A stretch of 22,766 bases of DNA, from the NCBI GenBank assembly GCA_937928755.1, contig CALEZI010000019.1:1-22766 (forward strand). Direction: 5' to 3'. The position numbers and the translations under genes were made by a program. Source of the DNA: an uncultured Rhodanobacteraceae bacterium (GTDB taxonomy: Bacteria > Pseudomonadota > Gammaproteobacteria > Xanthomonadales > SZUA-5). A model generated the notes under the pieces. It made no database searches and had not been told where the DNA came from. It worked only from the letters and a program-made list of their open reading frames with translations. Positions 17,108 to 22,766 of this stretch are shown here, piece after piece. Numbering within the stretch: the stretch's first letter is position 1; every line of letters starts with the position of its first letter.

Positions 17108-18105
17108 CACTGCCACCCGCGGTGGTAGGCGCCGAGCGTGGTCTGCCGGCCCTCGGACTGGGATGCCAGCGTGGCATGCCATTGCGCCTGTGCGGCAAAT
17201 CCATCCGGCGCGGCGGCGAAGCTGTCCAGCGCCTGTCGCCAGACGCGTGCAACGGCCCCGACATAGGCCGCACCACGCTGCCGGCCCTCGATCTTGAGCG
17301 CGCAGACGCCGGCCTTGGCCAACCGCGGCAACAAGTCGAGGGTGTTCAGGCTGGTCGGTTCTTCGAGCGCGTGGAAGATCGATTCACCGACTTCAAAGCG
17401 GCCCTTGCACACGGTCGGATAGCCGGCCGGTTCGCCGGAGTTGAAGCGATCGATCAGAACCCCGTCCAGGCGCACACTGCGACTGCCATCGGCGTGCTCC
17501 TGCCAGCGCACCGCACGCGCCGGCGAGCACACGCCGTGGCGATTGGGCGATGCGCCGGTCACGAAGCTCGACAGCTGGCAGCGGCCCTCGACCATGATGC
17601 ACAGGCTGCCGAAGGCGAACACCTCGATCGGCACGACCTTGGCGGCGCAGACTCGTTCGACCTGCTCGACCGACAGCACGCGCGGCAGCACCGCGCGCGC
17701 GATGCCGAAGCGCTCAGCGTACCAGCGCAGGGCGACATGGGTGGTCGCCGAACCCTGCACCGACAGGTGACGGGCCAGCGTCGGATGCGTGCTGGCAGCG
17801 TAGTCGAGCAGATCGGGGTCGGCGGCGATGATGGCGTCGGCGCCGAGCGTGGCGGCGCGGTCCACGGCGTTGCGCCATTGGCCGATGCGCGTCGGTGTCG
17901 GATAGGTGTTGAGCGCGATGTACAGCTGGCGTCCGCGCGCGTGGGCGTAGGCCACCGCGGCGTGCAGATCCTTTTCGGAAAAGTTGAGGCCGGGAAAGGC
18001 GCGCGCATTGGTCTCGTCGCGAAAGCCGACGTAGACCGCGTCGGCCCCGGCATCAATCGCCGCCTTGAACGCCGGCGGACTGCCGGCCGGACATACCAGG
18101 CGCAT
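17107..18105 (-). CDS. ubiU: O2-independent ubiquinone hydroxylation protein UbiU (U32 family)
   Basis: This 332-residue partner of UbiV opens MRLVCPAGSPPAFKAAIDAGAD, as UbiU proteins do. Cluster cysteines are at 169, 176, 193 and 233 (E. coli UbiU: 169, 176, 193, 232). The U32 signature region EVFAFGSLCIMVEGRC is at about 161-176. The frame is open 20 residues further upstream, but the ATG at 18105 has a ribosome site (AGGA, about 12 bases before it) and matches the family start. A possible FNR-type box lies about 66 bp upstream, which would fit anaerobic expression. It is divergent from ubiT and forms a two-gene unit with ubiV. Confidence 0.95.
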   Translation of the reverse strand: MRLVCPAGSPPAFKAAIDAGADAVYVGFRDETNARAFPGLNFSEKDLHAAVAYAHARGRQLYIALNTYPTPTRIGQWRNAVDRAATLGADAIIAADPDLLDYAASTHPTLARHLSVQGSATTHVALRWYAERFGIARAVLPRVLSVEQVERVCAAKVVPIEVFAFGSLCIMVEGRCQLSSFVTGASPNRHGVCSPARAVRWQEHADGSRSVRLDGVLIDRFNSGEPAGYPTVCKGRFEVGESIFHALEEPTSLNTLDLLPRLAKAGVCALKIEGRQRGAAYVGAVARVWRQALDSFAAAPDGFAAQAQWHATLASQSEGRQTTLGAYHRGWQ

Positions 18106-18164
18106 GGGAAAGAATCCTGCTGGAAGGGTGGCGCGATGTTGGCGCCGGCCCCAGCCTGCCGGCA

Positions 18165-18178
18165 TTGACCGAAGTCAG
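18165..18178. promoter_or_regulatory. Possible FNR/ANR-type box upstream of ubiUV
   Basis: TTGAC-CGAA-GTCAG resembles the FNR consensus TTGAT-N4-ATCAA at seven of ten positions. It sits 60-73 bp before the ubiU start. On the minus strand a weak -10-like CAACAT (18141-18136) lies at a distance that would put the box near -41.5 of a start point around 18130. The match is imperfect, so this is a candidate only. Confidence 0.35.
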
Positions 18179-18205
18179 GTGGAGGAGTCTTCAGAGCGGG
18201 AATTA

Positions 18206-18291
18206 GTAGCCCGGTGTAAGCGCCACGCGTGTTCACCGGGTGCTTGCGCCGAGTTCCCGCCGGTGAATCGCTGCGCGATACACCGGCCTAC
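18206..18291 (+). repeat. 86-bp palindromic repeat, copy 2, complete
   Basis: The element starts gtagcccggtgta and ends tacaccggcctac, so the outer arms are inverted copies. Inside, tgttcaccgg pairs with ccggtgaatc around a centre of about 18 bases. The whole can fold into one long imperfect hairpin. The inner part matches copy 1 at 12301-12378. It fills much of the 247-bp space between divergent ubiU and ubiT. It looks like a non-coding REP/MITE-type element. Confidence 0.8.
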
Positions 18292-18352
18292 CAGAGCCCG
18301 CCGATCGAACCCGCGCCCAATGGTGCGCCAACTCCGCCACTATCGCGCCGAC

Positions 18353-18919
18353 ATGACGCCGGTCAAGGCAATGGCGGGGATCGGCGGCGATGCTCAAGAC
18401 ATGGCGACCGATCTGCTTGTGACTCCGCGGTCCTGGTTGCGCTGGCTTCCCCCGCCGGCGCGCTTGGCACCGTTGCTTACCCTGCTGCCCCCGCGGCTGC
18501 GGCAACGCGCGTTCGAGCGCGCGGCGATGCACGCTCTGTCCGCTGCATTCGCCGATGGTGCGCTGGCCGATCTCCGCGGCCGGCGCATTGGCGTCGAAAT
18601 CGCCGACCTCGAACAACGCTTCGTGGTCGAAGTGCTCGACCGGCAGCTCGTCGTGCTGGATCCGGTCGCCATGCCTGATGCCTGTGTGCGCGGCACCCTG
18701 ACCGATCTGCTGCAGCTCGCCAGCCGCAGCGAGGATGCCGACACACTGTTTTTCCAGCGTCGACTGACGCTCACCGGCGACGTCGAGCTGGGTTTGCGCG
18801 TGCGCAACCTGCTCGACCAGCTGCCGTGGGAGCAGATCCCGCTTGGCGCGCGCATCCTGCTCCACCGCGGCGCGCGATTTGCCGCAGAAGCACGCGACGC
18901 ATATCGGGCGGCACATTAG
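18353..18919 (+). CDS. ubiT: UbiT, SCP2-domain accessory factor of O2-independent ubiquinone synthesis
   Basis: This protein of about 188 residues has an SCP2 (sterol-carrier-like) lipid-binding domain. It assists UbiU and UbiV, probably by handling the isoprenoid substrates. The match to E. coli UbiT is clear in DADTLFFQRRLTLTGDVELGLRVRNLLDQ (there DPDTLFFQRRLVIEGDTELGLYVKNLMD). The start is uncertain. In-frame ATGs lie at 18320, 18353, 18371 and 18401. The E. coli protein has a short N-terminus, which favours one of the last three. Only 18371 has a ribosome-like AAGG, and its spacing is short. The gene is divergent from ubiU and separated from it by the palindromic repeat. Confidence 0.88.
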   Translation: MTPVKAMAGIGGDAQDMATDLLVTPRSWLRWLPPPARLAPLLTLLPPRLRQRAFERAAMHALSAAFADGALADLRGRRIGVEIADLEQRFVVEVLDRQLVVLDPVAMPDACVRGTLTDLLQLASRSEDADTLFFQRRLTLTGDVELGLRVRNLLDQLPWEQIPLGARILLHRGARFAAEARDAYRAAH

Positions 18920-18938
18920 GCGGGACGTCGGGCCGCAA

Positions 18939-18967
18939 CTGTGGGAGCGACCTTGTGTCGCGAGCTT
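18939..18967 (+). repeat. REP-like unit 1 of the ubiT-ubiD intergenic cluster
   Basis: This is a 29-bp unit, ctgtgggagcg followed by a GT-rich centre and cgcgagctt, resembling the GTGGGAGCG-type REP sequences of pseudomonads and xanthomonads. It lies 19 bp after the ubiT stop and could help end transcription. Confidence 0.7.
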
Positions 18968-19045
18968 TAACCTCTACCGTGGGTCCGGACCTCGTCGGGA
19001 CGCTTCTCGGTGGGGGCGACCGGCTATTGCCAGCTCCAGCCACCA

Positions 19046-19074
19046 AAGCTCGCGGGACGAGCCCGCTCCCACAG
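19046..19074 (-). repeat. REP-like unit 2, inverted relative to unit 1
   Basis: On the minus strand this 29-bp unit begins ctgtgggagcg and ends cgcgagctt, the same frame as unit 1 with a variable centre. Units 1 and 2 face each other across 78 bp, an arrangement like a paired REP (BIME) element between convergent genes. Confidence 0.7.
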
Positions 19075-19082
19075 GTCGCCCG

Positions 19083-19110
19083 AGCATCGAGGGACAAGTC
19101 CGCTCCCAGG
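19083..19110 (-). repeat. REP-like unit 3, degenerate
   Basis: On the minus strand cctgggagcggac is followed by ttgtccctcga, a diverged copy of units 1 and 2. It ends 4 bp before the ubiD stop codon on the far side of the cluster. Confidence 0.55.
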
Positions 19111-19114
19111 GGGT

Positions 19115-20587
19115 TCACCCCACCCCGAACACCTTCCCCCACAACGCCGCCACGCGCCGTTCCACGGCCGGATCGAGCGTGATCGGCCGCCCCCATTCGC
19201 GGGTGGTCTCGCCCGGCCACTTGTTCGTCGCGTCGAGACCCAGCTTGGAGCCCAGGCCCGCCACCGGGCTGGCGAAGTCGAGGTAATCGATCGGCGTCGA
19301 CTCGACGATCATGCTGTCGCGCGCCGGATCGACGCGGGTGGCGATTGCCCAGATCACCTGGCGCCAGTCGCGCACATCGATGTCGGCATCCACCACCACG
19401 ACGAACTTGGTGTAGGTGAACTGGCGCAGGTACGACCAGATGCCCATCATCATCCGTCGCGCATGACCGGCGTACTGCTTGCGGATCGAGACCACGGCGA
19501 CGCGGTAGGAACACGCCTCCGGCGGCAGGTAGAAGTCGACGATCTCCGGAAACACCTTGCGCAGGATCGGCACCACCAGATCATTCAGCGCCATCGCCAG
19601 CACCGAGGGCTCGTCGAACGGCGCGCGGCCCATGTAGCTGCCGTGGTAGACCGGATCCTGGCGCAGCGACATGCGCTGCACGCTCATCACCGGGAAGCGC
19701 CCCTGGCCGTTGTAGTAGCCGGTGTGATCGCCAAATGGCCCCTCGATGGCGCGATCGCCCGGATGGATGAAACCCTCCAGCAGGATTTCGGCGCCCGCCG
19801 GCGCATCCAGGCCAGTCAGTTTGCTGTGCCAGAGCTGGCTGCGCTGGCCGCGCAGCAAGCCGGCGAATTCGTGCTCGCTCAGGGTGTCGGGCACCGGCGC
19901 CACCGCGGCCAACAGCGTGGCCGGATCGGCACCGATTGCCACCAATACCGGAAACGGCTGGTCGGGCGTCGCCGCACAGTGGTCGGCATAGTCCAGCGCG
20001 CCACCGCGATGCGGCAGCCAGCGCATGATCAGCGTGTTCGGGCCGATCAGCTGCTGGCGATAGACCGCCACGTTCTGTCGCGCCTGCCGCGGACCGCGGG
20101 TGACCACCAGGCCAAAAGTGATCAGCCGTGCGATGTCCTCCGGCCAGCAGCGCTGAATCGGCAGCAGGCCGAGATTGACATCCTCGCCGTCGAGCACCGT
20201 GTGTTCGAAGGCCGCGGTCGGCAGCATGCGGGGTGCCACATGCGCGAGTTGCGCGAGTTCCGGCCAGCTCTCCAGGGCCGCGCGCAGCGACGACGGCCAG
20301 CGCGGTTCCTTGATTGCCGCCAGCAGTTCGCCGAGTTCCTTCAGCGAGGCCAGCGGGCGTCCGCCGAGTGCCGCCTCGATTCGTCGGGTAGCGCCGAACA
20401 GGTTGCCGAGCAGCGGAATGTTCGAGCTTTGCGGCTGCTCGAACAGCAGCGCCGGACCATCCGCCTGGAGCGTGCGCAGGCAGAAGGACGTGCTTTCCAG
20501 TTCCGGATCGATTGGCTCGGCGATGCGCCTGAGCTCGCCCTTGTGTTCCAGCAGGCGCAGGAACTGACGTAGATCGGAATAGGACAT
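19115..20587 (-). CDS. ubiD: UbiD, 4-hydroxy-3-polyprenylbenzoate decarboxylase
   Basis: This 490-residue cytoplasmic enzyme uses prenylated FMN (made by UbiX, not in the window) and Mn2+ to decarboxylate the prenylated 4-hydroxybenzoate in ubiquinone synthesis. Length fits E. coli UbiD (497). Conserved elements include the cofactor region QNVAVYRQQLIG (171-182, with Asn172 and Arg177), MRWLPHRGGALDY (188-200), the acidic AEILLEG (Glu267, Glu271) and EGPFGDHTGYY (282-292). The start MSYSDLRQFL is typical. It lies 71 bp after the cytochrome b fusion gene in the same direction and may share its transcript. Downstream is the REP cluster, then convergent ubiT. Confidence 0.96.
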   Translation of the reverse strand: MSYSDLRQFLRLLEHKGELRRIAEPIDPELESTSFCLRTLQADGPALLFEQPQSSNIPLLGNLFGATRRIEAALGGRPLASLKELGELLAAIKEPRWPSSLRAALESWPELAQLAHVAPRMLPTAAFEHTVLDGEDVNLGLLPIQRCWPEDIARLITFGLVVTRGPRQARQNVAVYRQQLIGPNTLIMRWLPHRGGALDYADHCAATPDQPFPVLVAIGADPATLLAAVAPVPDTLSEHEFAGLLRGQRSQLWHSKLTGLDAPAGAEILLEGFIHPGDRAIEGPFGDHTGYYNGQGRFPVMSVQRMSLRQDPVYHGSYMGRAPFDEPSVLAMALNDLVVPILRKVFPEIVDFYLPPEACSYRVAVVSIRKQYAGHARRMMMGIWSYLRQFTYTKFVVVVDADIDVRDWRQVIWAIATRVDPARDSMIVESTPIDYLDFASPVAGLGSKLGLDATNKWPGETTREWGRPITLDPAVERRVAALWGKVFGVG

Positions 20588-20658
20588 AGCCGCCGTATCG
20601 CAAAGTCTGTGGTGACCGCAGCATCGTCAGCAACTGCGGTCTGGGTCATTGCCGTGGG

Positions 20659-22575
20659 TCAAGCGGGCCCTGATTTATCGTGCGTGTTGGGAGTGAACGC
20701 ATCCGAGAAACACGCGTCCGCCCCCAGTCCCTGGTTCAGGAACGCCGGCACTGCGCTGTCCACCATCTGCACCGACCCGCACACATAGACCTCAAACCCG
20801 GACAGGTCTGGATGGTCGGCAAGCATCGCTTCGTGCACCAGCCCGGTCCGGCCCCTCCAGCCAAGCGCAGTATTCGGCTCTGACAGCACTGGAATGACCT
20901 TGAAGTTGGCATGTTCGCGCTGCCAGCGTTCGGCGAGCTCCAGCAGATACAGATCGCGCGAGTCGCGCACGCCCCAGTAGAGCTGCAGCGGCCGCTGCAC
21001 GCCGCGGTGGAAGGCGTCCTCGACGATGCTCTTGATCGGCGCGAAGCCGGTGGCGCCGGCGATCAGCAGGATTGGCCGCGAACCGGCGTGCAGCGTGAAG
21101 CGGCCGATCGGCGCTTCGAAGCGCACGTCGTCGCCGACCTGCATCGCGGTGAACACGTGGGTGGTGTAGCGCCCGCCGGGGATCAGTCGCACATGCAACT
21201 CGATCAATGCGTTGTCGTGCGGCGCGTTGGCGAAGGAGAAGGCGCGGCGCCCGCCGTCGTCCAGAATGATGTTGAGATACTGGCCGGCGGCGAAGTCGAT
21301 GCGCTGACCAGCGGGCAGTGACAGCCACAGGCGGATCACCGATTCGCTCAGGCGTTCCATGCGCTCGACTTTCGCGGTGTATTCGCGCAGCGTCGGCTCG
21401 CCACTGACGTCCAGCGACTCGACTGGCACCTCGATCTCGACATCCTCCAGCGGCACGGCGCAGCACATCAGCGCCTTGCCCTGTGCACGCATCTCGATGG
21501 TCAGCGCCGCTGGCTGGAACGCGCCGTGATCGACGCGACCATTGAGCACCGCGCACACGCACACGCCACAGCCGCCGTTGCGGCACTCGTAAGGCAGCGC
21601 CAGACCGGCGCGCAACCCGGCTTCCAGCAGAGTTTCGCCGGCGCGCGCGGCAACCTGCTTGCTGCCCGGGTGCATGGCAAGCTGGAACAGGCGCTGGCCG
21701 CCTGCGCGTCGCTTGCCTAGCCACGGTACCAGCGCCAGCAGCAGGGTGAGCCCAGCCACCAGCGCCCATACCGCGCCGAGCGGCCAGACGTACAGCAGTG
21801 GGTAAATCGGCAGCAGGAACCAATCCAGATTGACGGACTGGACTTCGACGGCCAGATCAGCGGCGCCGCCCTGGCTCAGCACCGGCTGCAGCAGCGCCAT
21901 CGCCAGCAGCATCAAGCTCACGCCGATGGCGATCGGACGCGGTGGCTGCGTGTTCGCCTTGGGCACGCGCTGCACATGTACCCACATCAGCAGCAGCACC
22001 AGCAGCGGCGCGCCGATGTGGATGAACGACAGCAGCGAGAACAAGCGGTCGTTGACGCTCTCCGGGTAGATGAAATTACGGATCAGCGTGCCCCCGAAAC
22101 TCGGCAGCCAGTCCAGCCATTCGAAGCTGGCGACGATCACGAACTGCGCCAGCTTGTCCCACGGCAACATGTAGCCGTTGATGCCGGACACGTACACCAG
22201 CCAGATCAGTGCGATGCCGGTCAGCCAGGAAAAACTGCGGAATCCGCGCATGCGGTCGAAGGCGAAGTGCCGCACCATGTGGATCAACATCAGCACCACC
22301 ATCGCGTCCGACGCATAGCGGTGCACGCTGCGCAGGATGCCGCCCAGGTACCACTGGCCGTGGGTCAGGCTCTGCACCGACTCATAGGCACCGGTCACAC
22401 TGGTGTCGAAGAAGGCGTAGAGGTACAGCCCGCTGCCGGCGACCACCCAGAACAGGAAGAAGCTGACCGATCCCAAGTGGTAGAAAGGATTGAGCTGATC
22501 GCCGAAGGCGCGGTTGAACAGCGCCTCGATGCGCATGAACAGCGCGCGCAGTCCTTTTTGCAGCAGTGCGATCAT
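20659..22575 (-). CDS. Fusion: cytochrome b/b6-like domain + [2Fe-2S] ferredoxin + FAD/NAD(P)H reductase
   Basis: This 638-residue membrane redox protein has three parts. Residues 1 to about 205 form a four-helix cytochrome b core with histidine pairs His85/His99 and His186/His200, each 14 apart, suited to two b-type hemes, plus the GYMLPWD loop (134-140). Residues about 212-290 hold two or three further helices with LDWFLLPIY (250-258), which resembles the PEWYLLPFY segment of cytochrome b's second half. Residues about 300-385 form a plant-type ferredoxin with Cys331, 336, 339 and 371. From about 395, a ferredoxin-reductase module has RAFS (444-447, FAD), GATGFAPIKS (507-516, nucleotide) and CGSVQMV. 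The reductase and ferredoxin parts resemble the separate ascD/CDP-6-deoxy-glucoseen-reductase-type gene I recall beside ubiD in some xanthomonads. The natural electron acceptor is unknown. Confidence 0.88.
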   Translation of the reverse strand: MIALLQKGLRALFMRIEALFNRAFGDQLNPFYHLGSVSFFLFWVVAGSGLYLYAFFDTSVTGAYESVQSLTHGQWYLGGILRSVHRYASDAMVVLMLIHMVRHFAFDRMRGFRSFSWLTGIALIWLVYVSGINGYMLPWDKLAQFVIVASFEWLDWLPSFGGTLIRNFIYPESVNDRLFSLLSFIHIGAPLLVLLLMWVHVQRVPKANTQPPRPIAIGVSLMLLAMALLQPVLSQGGAADLAVEVQSVNLDWFLLPIYPLLYVWPLGAVWALVAGLTLLLALVPWLGKRRAGGQRLFQLAMHPGSKQVAARAGETLLEAGLRAGLALPYECRNGGCGVCVCAVLNGRVDHGAFQPAALTIEMRAQGKALMCCAVPLEDVEIEVPVESLDVSGEPTLREYTAKVERMERLSESVIRLWLSLPAGQRIDFAAGQYLNIILDDGGRRAFSFANAPHDNALIELHVRLIPGGRYTTHVFTAMQVGDDVRFEAPIGRFTLHAGSRPILLIAGATGFAPIKSIVEDAFHRGVQRPLQLYWGVRDSRDLYLLELAERWQREHANFKVIPVLSEPNTALGWRGRTGLVHEAMLADHPDLSGFEVYVCGSVQMVDSAVPAFLNQGLGADACFSDAFTPNTHDKSGPA

Positions 22576-22671
22576 CGGCCCGCCGTGAATGTAGGCCGCG
22601 TGTGCGCGGCTTCATCGCGCTCACCGGCGCTGTCGCCGAACGTTCCACAAGTTATTGATTTCATGAAGTAG

Positions 22672-22702
22672 GTCACGTTGGCCGCGAAGCGGACTACGTG
22701 AC
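22672..22702. repeat. REP-like hairpin 1 upstream of the cytochrome b fusion
   Basis: GTCACGT and ACGTGAC enclose GGCCGC-gaa-GCGG, giving a strong hairpin. It lies about 97 bp before the fusion gene start, followed closely by a second copy of the same family. Confidence 0.75.
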
Positions 22703-22712
22703 TCTTCGCGCC

Positions 22713-22741
22713 GTCACGTAGGCCCTTCGGGCCAACGTGAC
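22713..22741. repeat. REP-like hairpin 2, tandem with hairpin 1
   Basis: GTCACGT-a-GGCCC-ttc-GGGCC-a-ACGTGAC is nearly a perfect palindrome, related to hairpin 1 and spaced 10 bp from it. It is close to GTCACGTAGGCCC-type REPs, which are frequent in intergenic DNA of high-GC gammaproteobacteria. The open frame that runs through both is not considered a gene. Confidence 0.8.
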
Positions 22742-22766
22742 CTTCTATGACCCTACTCTCAGTCAA

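Noticed and set aside
16903..18168. 421-residue open frame on the plus strand opposite ubiU and ubiV
   Set aside because: Arg-rich antisense shadow; the minus-strand genes have conserved cysteines and proper starts.
18939..19110. CRISPR array in the repeat cluster
   Set aside because: Only three diverged units in mixed orientation with irregular spacing and no cas genes.
19010..20572. 520-residue open frame on the plus strand opposite ubiD
   Set aside because: Antisense shadow of UbiD; no recognisable motif and it runs through the REP cluster.
22650..22668. Possible FNR half-site (TTGAT near 22655) before the fusion gene
   Set aside because: Only one half matches; the partner half is wrong at the required 4-base spacing.
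22572..22766. 64-residue open frame on the minus strand upstream of the fusion gene
   Set aside because: It is a translation of the two REP palindromes and overlaps the fusion gene start; sequences like this are often misannotated as small proteins.

Overview
The window looks like a piece of a high-GC gammaproteobacterial chromosome. UbiD together with the UbiU/UbiV/UbiT trio marks a ubiquinone-making proteobacterium with an oxygen-independent route. Dispersed palindromic repeats of the types common in Xanthomonadales/Lysobacterales suggest that order, but this is a weak, recognition-based guess. No tRNA, rRNA, CRISPR array or transposase gene was seen.

Layout. (1) Positions 1-5015 (+) form a metal-resistance block: the C-terminal end of a CusA/CzcA-type RND pump, a PII-like protein, a Zn/Cd/Pb-type P1B ATPase, a small AraC-family regulator, and a DUF3703 domain joined through one membrane helix to a metallo-beta-lactamase-fold domain. 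(2) Positions 5203-12053 (+) form a complete type I restriction-modification operon, hsdM-broN-small ORF-hsdS-hsdR. Every junction is a stop/start overlap, and the proteins look like the EcoR124I (type IC) family. HsdS carries a 12-bp tandem repeat (LEAE) exactly where EcoR124I has its spacer-determining TAEL repeats. (3) At 12139-12300 a gene remnant is cut off at the edge of a dispersed palindromic repeat. (4) Positions 12456-16138 (+) form an autoregulated-looking operon: TetR regulator, HlyD-type fusion protein, FtsX/DevC-type permease and ABC ATPase. A perfect inverted repeat overlaps its putative promoter. (5) Positions 16208-22575 are a quinone/redox block: ubiU-ubiV (-), ubiT (+, divergent), ubiD (-), and upstream of ubiD an unusual single polypeptide. 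That polypeptide joins a cytochrome b/b6-like membrane domain, a plant-type [2Fe-2S] ferredoxin domain and an FAD/NAD(P)H reductase domain.

How the genes work together. The first block probably exports divalent metals from the cytoplasm (ATPase) and across the envelope (RND pump), with PII-like and AraC-like control. The hsd operon is a defence module with two accessory genes held in tight translational coupling. In the last block, UbiU, UbiV and UbiT are known to hydroxylate the ubiquinone ring without O2, and UbiD decarboxylates it. The cytochrome b-ferredoxin-reductase fusion lies in the same direction 71 bp upstream of ubiD and is the best candidate here for an undescribed system: a one-gene electron-transfer chain between NAD(P)H, an iron-sulfur cluster, hemes and possibly the quinone pool. 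Three families of palindromic repeats sit between the genes of this block and at the truncated gene.
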